46,272 nt of DNA from Lactifluus volemus (lineage: Eukaryota > Basidiomycota > Agaricomycetes > Russulales > Russulaceae): positions 1 to 46,272 of the forward strand of contig WTXI01000287.1 of the NCBI GenBank assembly GCA_022376515.1, given 5' to 3'. Shown one piece after another: positions 21,501-33,410 of the stretch. Each line of letters starts with the position of its first letter. The first letter of the stretch is position 1. A program made the translations under genes and the position numbers. The notes under the pieces are model-generated. The model saw only the letters and a list, made by a program, of their open reading frames with translations. It searched no databases and was not told the origin of the DNA.

Positions 21501-21557
21501 ACGTGCAAGCTATGCCAAAAAAAATACAGAATACGAATGATTGGTGGGAGCGTTTTT

Positions 21558-24500
21558 TTATTGAGTGGAGCAATGTGCACTTGAAATTTTCGGCTCGTAG
21601 CGCCCGCATCGTGTCCGGTGCGTATCCCGCGCAGGTCCGACAGCAGGAGATTTCAAGGACGACGCCAACTGAGCAGAAGTCGAAGCGGGCAACGCATCGT
21701 CGTCCGTCCTGCCACCGTCTGGCACGGTCGAACCACCGGAAAGAAGGCTTTGTCCGGTGGCAGGCGTTACTGGTGCGTCGGTGATGAAGGACGAGTCGGT
21801 CGCCGCCGCAGCGCGTGCGGCACAGCTCGAGATGCTCTCGGCGGCTGTCTGCAAGTTCCTTATGCTGTTCGAATGTAGAGATTGCGGTTCGGAACTGATG
21901 CTGGAGATCGACAGCGGGCGCGCCCTATCCCTGAACGTGGTCGGCTCTCGTTGGCGCATCATGAGAGACAACTTGCGCCTGATCACGTTGACTTCGGGTA
22001 GCAGGGACTTGCTAGGCTGTTGATGCAGTTGGTGTTGGGTGGCGCCAGCGAGGGGGATAGATGAATTTGAGTGTGTAGGATTGGGGGAGACTGAGGGGCA
22101 GGACTTTACACGCTATGGGTGGATGCGGAGGAGACGACGCAGAGAGCGGGGGCGAGCTTGCGCGCTCACGATCGAGACTGCCACGCGACGAACTCGCACA
22201 GAACCCATCCGATGCTGAAGCAACCGGGTTCGGCAAGCGATTGAAGATGTCGATAGGACTGCTACGTTCTGCGAGCTGAGCATGCATGAGCAGCTTCCAT
22301 CGAAGGTCGCACGTCGGTGGCGACCGGCCGGAGCATTTCGCGTGGGCTATAAGACTACAGTGCGAGCACAAAACGCCCTTTTTGACAGGTTCCATCATAT
22401 GCGCACCTGACAGCTGACGGCTATTTAAGGCGCGATGATCAGTTACAGGCGCCCCCACGCCCCGTTGCAGAGCAAGAGAGAAAGTACGTACGCTTGCTGA
22501 AGGTCGTCTTTACGAAGGTATGCTCGCGCATATAAAAACCAGTCTGGGTCAGCTTTGCGGGAGTTCCGGTACAGCTGGGGATGCATTGGCGCTGACAAAC
22601 GAGCGACAACTGGTGAACTCGACAAGACGACGTCATCAACGCTCGCCCGTACAAACTCAGGAAGCGACGGATCGACCAAGTCGAGGTTCGCAATAAGGTG
22701 GCCCGCGGCATCGTTCTTTTGTAGATCTGCGCTTACCCGGCGGAGGAACGGGATGTTGTCTTGCGGCCGCAGGTCCTGCGGACAATCAGCTCTTATCCGC
22801 GGGGGAACGAAGGCCATACGATGATGGCTCCTTTTTTACTTACCTTGTTCAAGCCCCAATGGTTTTTCAACCACTCATGCTCAAACAGTTCTTCCGCGCT
22901 TGGTCGCTCAGTCAGGTCCTTGCGGAAACACTCCCTCAAAAGACTGGCGAGTGGCTGCGCAAAGCGTTCAGGAATAGGCGGGCAGTTGTCTTCCACTATC
23001 CGGAACATCACTGTTATCGATAATCAAGTCCTTGATCATCAAGGATATATAAAAAAAGGATTCCCTCACCAGTCATGGCGTTTGCGATATTCGCCATACG
23101 GGGGCCGTCCGGTGAGCAACTCGATGACCGTGCATCCAAGAGACCATATGTCGGATTTTGTCAATGCGCCCTTGAGCTGGATGACATCCGGTGCCATCCA
23201 GTTGGGCGTGCCACGTCCTTGTTCTCGCGTCCCATCGCACACAGGTTGAGCGAGACGCCAAAGTTGGTGAGCTTCATGTTCAATTCCCTGTCTTGGCCGT
23301 CAGGATGCTCGCCGCTTTGAGATCGCAGTGCACGACGTCGCTGCAGTGGAGGTAGTCCAGACCCTGGAGGATCTTGACCATGTAACTCACCACCAGCGTT
23401 CAACTTGCTAAACGCCTTGAGAGTTTGCCCAAACGACCCATCCTCGGTATATCTGCACACGTGGTGATGAGCGCCGCGACGATGCACAATGTGCAGTAGT
23501 GGCAAGGAGGCTAAGCGAACGATAAATAGCGGTGAGTGGAACACGCACTCGAGTATGATGCTAAGTGTATTCTTGTCTCGGGACTATATCATCGTCAGGA
23601 CCACTCGATCGTCAAGTCACACAATGTCACACACAGGCTGAACAGCTATACCCAAGTTGATTCAAAGTCCGCTAAAAGTGAGAAAAGTACAGACTGTATG
23701 AATTTGCCATTATTGTACTACTAAAACAAATGACCATATGGATGACTTGAATATGTGTAGTAATAGTGAGGAGCAGGCCCAGGATACTGATAAATTGAAA
23801 GGGGGTATCTAGGGAGGTAACATAACTTGACTTGGAGGGCCAGGCAGCATCACCTGTTGTGGAGCCAGTTGAAGATGGTCCGGTTGCATCCAGTATCGGT
23901 CGCACCAAGTCTGATCAGCATTTCAGCGCAGCCAACGGGCTTGTTCAAGAGACGCTCGTAATTAAACTCCGACATGCCGTCCAACAGGCATGGGCAATCA
24001 CGCATGACATTAGCCATAAATTTTACCCTTACTTGTGTGAAGAAAAAATGTATGGTACACATAATAGTAGTTGTCTAGAGTACATGTTCAAATTTTGGTG
24101 GTGATTGTGTGTGTATTCATTGAGTTATTCAAAAAAATAAAATAAAAGTGATGGTCCTGACGATGCACCAGTCCAATATAGTATGCTCGGGTGACCAAAT
24201 CGACCTCTCGCATAAGTTCTCTTCCTCTTTCAACCTGTCGAGCCCGATTCGCATAACGGCCACTATATCCGCCCCGTGTTCAAGTTGAGCGCACGATAAA
24301 CACCCGAACTGTCCGCGGCCAATGCAATTGCCAAGTTGCTAAAGATAAGCGACGCCAATCAAACACCGGTCTCCAAAGAGAGCAGTTGGAAATGCCCACA
24401 AAGTGCGTCGGTGCCTTGCCCTCCTCCCTCACCACCAACGTCTGCCGCGACACGCTACCCTCTGTAGCATCTCATCAGGTCGCTGGCGATCGCGTGCTCC

Positions 24501-25285
24501 AACGCCGAGATTGACCATGCTCTCAAAGCGGGATCGGTGCGGCTTAGCCCCAAATTCATCGTAAGAGTTTGGTCGTGGACGTCGGCGGCGCGAGCTCGCT
24601 CCGTCCACCTCATTTTGGAACCGACCGCGCGGAGGTAGTAGCGACTGCGCAGCGCCATTTACCTTACCCGGCCCCAAACCCGAACCCGAACTGGTACTGC
24701 GACGCTCATTGGAGGACGTGCGCTCAAACGAGTCGGACATGGAGGGCAAAGGCGCGTTCAGTGAGCTGGGTGAGGGAATGTACTCTCCAGACACGGCGCG
24801 CGGGAACGGGATGGCCGTGAACGAGCCATTGTCACCCCCGCTCCCGTTGTCGGGGCTGCTCCGCCTCGGCACGTAAATCTCATTCCTCTGCCCAGAGATT
24901 CCGCTTCGCACGCTATTCCGACGCACCGCAAGACGCCCGGGAGGCGCAATCAGGCGCAATGCCCGAGCCGAGAGCGGCGTCCGGGCTCGAATCGCGCGGC
25001 AACAAGAGGGTGTCCCTAGGCGCGAGAACGGGCGCATCGACGCTATGCCGCGCACGGTGGGTTGGCCGCCGCGTGGGGGAGGGCTGTATCTGTGACGATG
25101 GTGGTGGCGGCGGCGGTTCGATGCTGCTGCGGCCAGATCTCCCATCGCGAATTCGTCATGATCGACAGGATCGGCCGCGGATAATGCCAACGAAGATGGA
25201 GAAGGCTTCCTGATCGCGATCGGGCGAGAAGATGCGTAATTCTGCGCTTGGGTGCGTCCAGAAAGTCATTCAGCCATTTCCCGAG
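21558..25285 (-). pseudogene. Decayed copy of the CH/Ste11-type kinase gene
   Basis: Coding and intron sequence match the intact kinase gene at 33411-36654 almost throughout. That covers part of the disordered linker, the kinase domain, the Cys-rich motif (SHCSLIAHAKCS) and the Ser-rich tail. The N-terminal CH domain and first half of the linker are absent: homology stops near 25285. Several lesions are visible. A 576-bp TIR element sits inside the N-lobe exon (23590-24165). A 4-base deletion hits the activation-loop GTPNW segment near 23210. DFG reads NFG ([11 protein letters not shown]). Small indels occur near 22600 and in the tail, and part of the C-terminal linker is lost near 22080. No functional kinase can result. 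It is in the same orientation as the intact gene, 12 kb away. Confidence 0.88.
23590..24165. mobile_element. Short non-autonomous TIR element
   Basis: A 576-bp AT-rich insertion interrupts the kinase copy relative to the intact gene near 35469-35490. Its ends are perfect 14-bp inverted repeats (CATCGTCAGGACCA at 23590-23603 and its complement at 24152-24165). No long frame is present; a 70-codon minus frame (23850-24062) is of uncertain meaning. The flanks show an inverted ACTATAT/ATATAGT match rather than a clear direct duplication, and about 19 bases of target are missing or altered. MITE-like by size and structure; superfamily not assigned. Confidence 0.65.
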
Positions 25286-25798
25286 CCATTCGCAACCCGA
25301 CTCTGGCTACCACCACAGGGGCTCCCACTCATAGAAAACGCACGAACGTGAGGGGCCGGCGCCCCCACTCAAGATGCACGAGTTTGCCCGACACACGAAG
25401 ATCACACTCCGAGAGGCGTAAAGCACCAAGGTCAAGGTCACAATCGTTTTTGCCGCGACACCCCTCCTCCAACCACAATAGAGAGGATGACAGCTCAGTG
25501 CGGTGGTGGTGGTAGTAACATACTCTAAAGCTAAGGAGGTGCGCCACCCCGAGCGACTTTCGAGGCTATATCATCACAGAATCGTTATGTTTTTTCATGG
25601 ATGCTCTGAGCGTAGCATCTGTTTGGTTGTGCGTGACGTCATGATGCATGACGATTCGTTGTCACGGAATCTCCGCCACACGATGTTCAGTCTCCTATTG
25701 CGATGAGTGAATTCCAGTCTAACAGATCCTTTCCTACTTCAAACTTTAACCCTCGCCCACCTCTTGTTCAATACCGCTGTCCTTCAATATTCCCCACC
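25286..25798. other. Upstream region of the first CRN-type gene
   Basis: It begins at the breakpoint of the kinase copy, contains the second copy of the RBM5-like 3' flank (25450-25580) with a GGT microsatellite near 25502, and ends in the pyrimidine-rich presumed promoter. An upstream in-frame ATG at 25703 would add 32 residues to the CRN-type protein. Confidence 0.5.
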
Positions 25799-28161
25799 AT
25801 GTCCCCACAGGAATCCCGAATTCTCTGGTGTTTAGTGGAAGGCGATCCAACACCATACTACGTCTACGACATTCCGATTGGTGCCAACGTCACTCAATTG
25901 AAGGGATTGATAACGAAGTCAATCGAAAGTCCCAATAACATAAAATCTCACCATTTGGATCTTTGGAAGGTGGTTTCCTTAATACCAAGGGCGTGCGCCT
26001 TCTGACATTTTCTTTCAGCTCAATGAGATGGTTCCTATCGATCCAGATAAAAGTCTCGTGCAGCGATTAGAGGCCTTGGGTGACATCGACGCGTATTCGA
26101 GTAACTTGAGTTCTGGAGAAATAGTGGGGGAGCTATTTCCCGAACCGCCATCCCATAAGCATTTCCACATTGTGGTTCAGCGACCGTCTAGTCCAAGTGG
26201 TGAGTATTGCTGGCTCATTGTTCATGTATGAGCAGAACTGACGATATCGTTGAACTTCTCACCTCACTTGCACAACTTTGTTTCGATCGTCCTCATCACT
26301 CCTATCTCAACTCAACACATGACTTACGTGCTTGTCGCATCTGTTTCCACCGTTGTCTCTTTCTCAGCCTCTCGGAAGCGCTTACGGTCTGCAACAGAAG
26401 AAGATGGTCAGGCAGTGAAGCGCAAGGAGATTGAGGGAGATGTACTGGATGTAAAGACCCGTTGTGAAGCGATCCATGGAGCAATCAAAGCCATGCCGGA
26501 TAATCTGGACTTGTCCGATCCTTCGAAAATTACAGCCCTTCCTTTCCCTTCGCCGTTCTCAATGCCTTTCCAGCGATTTCAATCTAAGGAAATCAAGGGC
26601 ATCAAGCACTTTGAATATATGGGGAGATCTCAGTTTCACCAATTGCAAAAGCGTCTCGAGAGCGAGACTTTTCTGGAGCGATCCGAAAGCCTATACCTGT
26701 ACGGGACGTCTGGTTCAGGGAAATCACATCTCCTTGCTGCGCTTGTATTTCAACTCGTTCGTGCAAGAAAACGCGTCTTCTACATTCCGGATTGCTCCAG
26801 GTTGCTTCAGGATCCAACAAGCACGATGTGGGCTGCATATCACTTCGCGTTCTACGAGTCGCCTGCTCTCGGAACCATAATTGATCCCCACAACGTCGAC
26901 GCATGGATTCGTTCGATGGGGACTAATCTCTACGTCATCGTCGACCAAGTGAACGCTTTGGAGACCACACCGGATGATAGCCTCAAGGAAATGAAGGTCC
27001 AGGCATTACGTTGGCTTGGCATCTTGAGGGAAAACCATCGCTACATATTTAGTGCTTCAGCTAACGAAATTTCCAATCGAGAAGCCTATAGGACGCAAAG
27101 TGGGATTTCAGTTATCCCGATATTTGGAGGGATGAGCGAGGTGCGCTGATACCTTCTCATTATTCCACAATACTCACGCCCTGTAGGCCGAAACTGAACA
27201 GTGGTTTATCCTGCATGACCGTCAAATTCCGCGGTTGTCGGATGAACAACGGCGACTCGTCGAACATCTCACCGGTCGCATTCCGCTCCTGCTACGCCAC
27301 CTTTTCAACATGGCCAACTTTGATGAACAGAAATTTCGGGAAATTACCGATCTGCGTAATGTCGGTCTCCAAGTCAGTCAATTCTTTAGGACCAAATATG
27401 AATCCCAAGATCCGTTGAGTCAGAAAACGTATCTCGGGATCATGAAGGCATGTGTCCGGGGTGGTCATGTCTGGGACAATGATCGAAGTCTTTATGATTT
27501 GCGACACTTTTTCGTCGACCAAGAGGGAACCGGTCATTTTACTTGCGGGTTTGCTTTTGAAGCGATGACGTTGATGCTGCGAATGTATGGCGATGTTCCT
27601 CCGTTCCTGGAGCAATCGTGGTACGACGCTGTTTCCCAATTCAACAATCCTGTCTTTAAAGGATTCTTGGCCGAACAAATTTGCCTGAGCAACATCGCCA
27701 GCAATGGACTAACGGCTGTTGACCAACGGCTTGGTCAAATGTCTACTGCGAACTTCGAGGGAGACCCAGACTTCGGCGAGTTCCTCTCAACTGATCACAC
27801 AACCTGTCTTTATATTCCCATTCGCTACAATTTTGTGGCTGTGGATGGAGTGATCCTCCTATTGGATCGTCAATCCAGGGATGCTGTAATGTTCCCCCTT
27901 CAATTCACGTTATCCCAGAGTCATGAAGACTCGGATAAGCAATTCCATACGATGTTGTGGCCGAAATGGAGTGAGCAGATAATCTCAGCTGGGTTCAAGG
28001 TTCAATCAACCTTTGTCTGGATAGACAAAAAGCAACCATTGGAACAGGTCAAAGTGCTCCGATCTCACAATAAGGTTATTAGCCCCAAACATTCTGTCAT
28101 TCGTGTGGGTGTGGAAAAGGTTGATTCAAAACTTGCTTCTGCCCTTAATATCAAACAGTAG
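25799..28161 (+). CDS. Crinkler (CRN)-type protein with P-loop NTPase
   Basis: Exons 25799-25969, 26019-26199, 26368-27140 and 27187-28161 join in frame to 2100 nt and 699 residues. The N-terminus (ILWCLVEGD, YVYDIPIG, LKGLITKSI, LDLWK, then ELFPEPPSHKHFHIVVQRP) is the ubiquitin-like CRN header. A basic KR-rich linker (SRKRLRSA, VKRKE) follows, like the nuclear-directing region of CRNs. Next comes a P-loop NTPase with Walker A YGTSGSGKSHLL and Walker B LYVIVDQVNAL. A C-terminal domain (residues ~420-699; DAVMFPLQFTLSQ, FVWIDKK) could be a restriction-endonuclease-fold nuclease, as in other fungal CRNs; that last point is inference. CRNs are intracellular effector or conflict proteins known from oomycetes and some fungi. 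No signal peptide is seen. The 168-nt second intron could hide a small exon. Confidence 0.8.
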
Positions 28162-28648
28162 TTTCTCAGCAACTGTGAACTGTTCTTAGGCCATTAATTC
28201 TACCATTACTTTTGTTTTTTTTGGATCCACATTGATATAGCGCTGTGAGTCTACAAGAGACTGAGATGCGCTCAACTACTTTATAATCTAAATGACTGAA
28301 TAACTAATCTGGTGGGTTGGGTGTGATGTGAGGAACTTTTCATAGGGAGGTGTGGAGTGGGTGGGGGGTGTGAAGGCGAGAGCGACATGCTCAGCCGTGA
28401 TCTTCTGGGGGAGGGTCTCTTCTTCTGGGCCTCACACAGGCACAGGCGGGTCTGGGTCATCTCGATGAATTTAGCTAAAGCCTCTCCGCCTGCTTTTGTC
28501 CTGAAAAGGATGTTCATGGATAGCGTTGGGGACGCTGGGATGAGGAACGAATCTCGGGCCTCTTTGAAATGAGGGCATCACGTGAGGACATGGTGCGCGG
28601 TCTGCAGCGTGGTAAGGCCACATTCGCAGCCATGTGGGTCGGGACACC
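28162..28648. other. 3' flank of the first CRN-type gene
   Basis: Terminator/UTR sequence followed by low-complexity GT/GA-rich DNA at 28310-28440. No supported gene. Confidence 0.4.
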
Positions 28649-28960
28649 CATTGGAGGATGTGCGCTCAAATGAGCCGGACATGGAGGGCGAATGCGCGTT
28701 CAGTGAGCTGGGTGAGGGAACGTACTCTCCAGACACGGCCGGGCTCGAATCGCGCGGCAACAAGAGGGGGTCCCTAGGCGCGAGAACGGGCACATCGACG
28801 CTATGCCGCGCACGGTGCGTTGGCCGCCGCGTGAGGGAGGGCTGTATCTGTGACGATGGTGGTGGTGGTGGCAGTTCGATGTTGCTGCTGCATAGTGAAG
28901 CTGACACATTCATGGTGGCGGCAAGATCTGCCATCGCGAATTCGTCATGATCGACAAGAT
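28649..28960 (-). pseudogene. Third, short fragment of the kinase linker
   Basis: It matches 36046-36530 of the intact kinase gene in the same orientation (CATTGGAGGAYGTGCG, GAGCTGGGTGAGGGAACG, CGCGCACGGTGCGTTGGCC), with about 175 bases removed internally. Only part of the disordered linker is represented, so it cannot be functional. Confidence 0.85.
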
Positions 28961-29507
28961 AGAGCGCACATGAAAGCCTAGTGGCGGACAATGCGCCCAA
29001 AAGCTTATCCATTTGGGAGAGGTAGGAGGGCTAGGAGGCTGGGAGAACAGTTATGTAAGCATTCTTTACTGGGAAGGGCCGGCCCAAAACAGGCAGTGAA
29101 AAGGGCGACTACTTGGCCCGGTACACCCCCACCCCCATCTCGGGCTAACTCGATAAGAACTCTTGTGTATAGGTGCTCATCATGCAAATGAATGAAGGGT
29201 TGGCAATCTCCAAGTCACTCGTATTTCCACATGGCACCACTTGGACCCAAAGTCACAGTTCAGTACTAGTAATGACGTTTGTAATGTGACGTCACTTGCA
29301 TGTTCTTATCACGTGTATCAGTTATGGATTCCAGCCTTGTACGGTACTTAAAGACAAATTTTCGAGGAATGTCGTTATTCTCTTTCTTTCTTTTTCCACC
29401 TCGTGATCAGTGTCGCAGTTCTATTCCGTTCATAGAGGGGTTAGGGGTTGGCTTCCGTAAACAACCAATCATCAGACAGAAAATCAATCATTCGTCCGTG
29501 CCACTAT
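28961..29507. other. Upstream region of the second CRN-type gene
   Basis: About 550 bases with no supported gene. Pyrimidine-rich tracts (TTCTCTTTCTTTCTTTTTCC near 29379) lie about 110 bases before the start codon, as in a fungal promoter. Confidence 0.4.
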
Positions 29508-32505
29508 ATGAATGAACTCACACTCAATTGTTGGGTCCGTTCTGAAGATCCTGAAGCAATCTTTCAGGTCAAGCTTTCGAATACAGACACTGTCTATGGC
29601 CTTCAAAAGGCAATCAAGAATGAGACATCAGTGACTTTTCGTGATGTGGATCCAAAAGCTATTGCTCTTTACAAGCCCAAGGCTTCCATATCCATACCCT
29701 ATGAAAGACTCAGGAAGATCATCCTCTCGGAGCATGGGGAGCTATTGTACGGAGTCTATCGGTTATCAAATGTTTTCCCTGAACCGCCTCCTGAGTACGA
29801 CATCCACGTCATAGTGGGTACGTAGCAGAGGCTATCCAAGCTGGTCTTCACCTTGAATCACTTTTTCTTTAGATGCGCCATCGAAAATTGTCTGCTTCTT
29901 GCGAGGGGCCCTTCTCAGTGACAGCTTTCGACTGGCAATCTGCCCTGGTGAAGACATTGATGATCTCATACCCCGCATAAAGGACGCACAACCAGATCTG
30001 AGGAGCGTAGCCAACCACCGTATACGGTTATACAGGATATCTGGAGATGAGAACGAACTTCGAGAGAGTCTCGGCAAGACCGGTGACGGTGAACTACTCC
30101 AAGGGCACAGCTTGACGTCCAATTTCTTGGGTGTGCCAGTTCTCGATCCTCTACGCGTTATTATCGAAGTTTCCGCCACTAGTGGAAGCCCGACCCGTGA
30201 GTGTGAGCGTTTGTCTATCAGGGGCACTGACTCGACACAATTTCACAGCCACAATCTCTCCAAGTTCGTCTGTCACATCCAACATTGTTCACGGTCAGCC
30301 ACCTCATCGTATCAGTCATGCCCGTTGAAGTTCTGCTCATCACCTTGCTATCCAGTTTCGTCTATTGGTGAACGTGGTGAGTCTCCGTTTCTTCCGTGTC
30401 GTTTCCGGCTTCCCCTCGCTTCTCGTTTCAACTGACCAACCTCTCGTGTTTTTATCTCGTATCTTTGCTCCCCCACATTCACACGCTACCGTAACAACGT
30501 TGTCGCACCCACGATTCTGTGCTTGCGCATGCCTCCTCCACAGCCGCCCGCAAGCGTGGCCATGGTGACATTGCTTCCGATGAAGAGAGGAGTAAAAGAC
30601 ATAAAGTGGGTAAGTGGGCGTTGTGTCAGCGCTCAACATTATCTCTTTTGTTTTCATATGACTCATTGCCATCTCGCCTTTGGATAACTTCTCATTCCTT
30701 CTCATTCCTATAACACTGATATTTATTCGCAGATTCCTCAATTGTGGATGATGGTCCTTGTTACGTGAATTTTGGTACGGCTTTTATGTTGCTCGTTACT
30801 CCGTTGCCGCCTTAAAAAATGTTTTCAGGGTTAAATCGACTGCAATATGATGGATCCCCGACGGATTCGATCCTGCGATTCTACGAGCAGTTTTGGGGCA
30901 ATCCTCTACCTCAGGGGCACATTTCTCTTAAGGATCCAGTCTATGATCCTAACGATGAAGAGAACGACGACGAGAATGATGGCGATCTCCTTCCTGCGAA
31001 TCCCCCCCCAATTATTGACACAGATTGGAGGCGGCTTCTCATTCGTGCCGAATACCTTAGAATATATAACTGGGTTGAACAAATGTACGAGGTGGGCGAG
31101 CCAGATCGTCCGTCTGCAGTTATTGTCACCGGTCAGCCCGGAATCGGTCAGTACTCTATCATCGATACGAGAACGTTAGTTTTTTGATACCCCTTCGTGT
31201 ATACGAAAATCGTTCTGGGCCTACTACGCCTTGCGTCGACGTCTTGGGGACAAGAGTGTCTGCCTGTGGCTTCGAGGATCCGTGTTCTACCTCTTCTGTT
31301 CCGAAGGGGTCCTTGTCGTCCCTGCCACATTCTCCGGCTTTAACAAATTTAGGCCGCGCATATGGACTATCATTGATTCCTCTCAATCGCCCTCCGGGAT
31401 TCCGGGCGCGTTGAACGTTTTGCTAACAGGTGTCTTCCCCATCTATCTCACCCCCCCTCGGCCAGCTCGCTGGTCAGGGCTTTCGCAGTCATGGATGCCC
31501 CATCGGGTGATAATGAATCCTTGGACAAGGGCGGAGATTGAATATGCGTGAGTGTGTTCCTTTCATGACCCACTCATGCTGAGCCCTCTCTTCCACCACA
31601 GCGCGAAAAACCTATCTCTAAGTAATGGGATAGATGACGCATTACAGAGATATGATCTCTTAGGCCCTACTGCACGTTTTTGCCTTGAAATGACTCCTGA
31701 TGAAGTTGCAACCTATATTGCTGACCGGGATGCCTCGATTGCCAGCACTTGTCTCGATCGCTTCAGAGAGCATTTCTCAAATGGTGTCGAAATGTCATAT
31801 GATACCTTCTTGCATAAAATCTGCCTGATTCGGCGCCCGCGAGGATCTCGACTGGGTTTTGGGGGCTTTACAATTGAGCTCATCTCGGCTGCAGTTGAGC
31901 AACAAGTTGTACAGAGGCTGGAAAAGTTCAGTGGTGGTCAGCTGTTGGATATGTGGGCCAAATTTTCGAGACTTGGCAATGCTCGTGGAATGACTGGTTC
32001 GATATTTGAAGCTTTCATCCATCGCCAGTTCAGAACACGTATTGATCTGGATGCTACATCAATGGTTCGGTCGAACTGTGTCAATTCCTGCTGGCATGCT
32101 TCATTCAGCACCAAACGGCCCTACGATGCCACCGTTTATGGAGTGGCACAGCAAGACTTTTCTCTCCATGTTGATGTTTGCAGCACATTCATCTACGATT
32201 CCACCTCCACACTAAATATTCAACCGGATGTCTACTATGTACCCCAAAGTGGCCAACAAGTTACTCTCGACTCCTTTATACTACACGGAGGATATCTTAA
32301 TGTGTTTCTGTGCACTGGAGGCCGTGATCGCAGCATTAAGGATGGCCTTGTCAGGTTTCTCACATCTTGTAGTGGGCTACCTCCCCACACCTACTGGCGT
32401 TTTGTGTTTGTTGTCCCAGATGATTTTGTCTCATTTTATTGTCCTGCTTCAAGTGACTCTGTAGATAAGGAAATTGGGTTATATACAACTTGTGTTCCTC
32501 TGTGA
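29508..32505 (+). CDS. CRN-type protein with two header domains and NTPase
   Basis: Proposed exons: 29508-29817, 29873-30196, 30249-30293, 30356-30376, 30544-30609, 30733-30774, 30829-31146, 31205-31547, 31602-32505 (790 codons; the 21-nt exon is tentative). Two successive ubiquitin-like header segments are seen: residues ~1-105 (LTLNCWVRSEDPEAIFQVKL ... VFPEPPPEYDIHVIV) and ~108-210 (KIVCFLRGALLSDSFRLAI ... LRVIIEVSA). A KR-rich linker (ARKRGHGD, RSKRHKV) comes next, then an acidic stretch and a P-loop NTPase. The P-loop is split by an intron after GQPGIG; in the only phase-compatible continuation that intron ends in AC instead of AG (31204). The Walker B position reads RIWTIIDSSQ. A long C-terminal domain without a recognised motif follows. 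It is a distant relative of the neighbour at 25.8-28.2 kb. Functional status is uncertain because of the splice site. Confidence 0.7.
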
Positions 32506-33410
32506 CATTACTGAGAACTAGGATTTGGATGTACCTGTCTAGTTAATCTACTATATAAATGCCAGTAGTCACATCATGCTTCCACGAGCATTTGTTAGGA
32601 ATGAGGTCAGGTGCACGATCACGCTCCGACCAATGAGGTGTCCGCAGCCCGCGTAACGTTACAACCATGGTCCTCCTCTATATATAGATAGATGCGCATA
32701 TGTGAGAAAAATAGAAAACAAAAGTCCGTGGTTCAATCTCGACTCTACTGAGCACCACAATCGCACCAGAAGTTAGGGATCGCAGTGATATAAAGCTCTA
32801 AGAGCAGTGAATAACGTGCAAAGGACGAGCCTATCCATTCAAGTTCTATGCGACGAGCTTTGTCCTTTTTTGTGCTGCCTTACATCATTCACTCAAGCCA
32901 AATGTTTGATGTTTTTGGGTTTGTTTTTATTTCCCCAGAAAGTTCGACAATCGTAATACTGGTTCGTAATTTACGGTAGCGGTACGGAGCTCGAGGAGGG
33001 GCATAAGTACGCACGTCACGTATGAGGGGGGGGATGAAAGGGATGTCAATAGGTTGAATGATGATAGATGCGTATAAGAGGAGGTAACCGTGTGATGTTG
33101 CGATACGCGTGGCGTGTACGGAGACAGAGAGTGGAGAAAAAAGAAAACAAAAAGTCCATGTTTTAAATGTGTGGGATGAGATTGAGGCGAAAAAGCGCGG
33201 GGAAAGTAAGGTATTATGTATGTGACTTGAGATATGGGGAATCATCGACGACCGCTTGTATCGTACAAAACAAGACTCCAAAAATTGGATGGTAAAAAAG
33301 TGATGATTCGGGGCATACAACAGAGAGTAAGAGAAGAAAGGAGACGTGCAAGTTATGCCAAAAAAATTTACAGAATACGAGATGATTGGTGGAAAGGAGG
33401 TAGCATTTTT
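32506..33410. repeat. 3' flank of the intact kinase gene, source of dispersed copies
   Basis: No gene is seen. 32710-33360 recurs diverged at 20930-21500, and 32965-33260 also at 15600-15920. A TATATATAGATAGATG stretch lies near 32681. Because it is contiguous with the intact kinase gene, this copy is probably the original. Confidence 0.65.

Noticed and set aside
23850..24062. 70-aa frame inside the 576-bp TIR element as a transposase
   Set aside because: Too short and without any transposase motif; treated as non-coding.
24429..25190. 253-aa minus frame as a separate gene
   Set aside because: It is the linker part of the decayed kinase copy, matching 35711-36540, not an independent gene.
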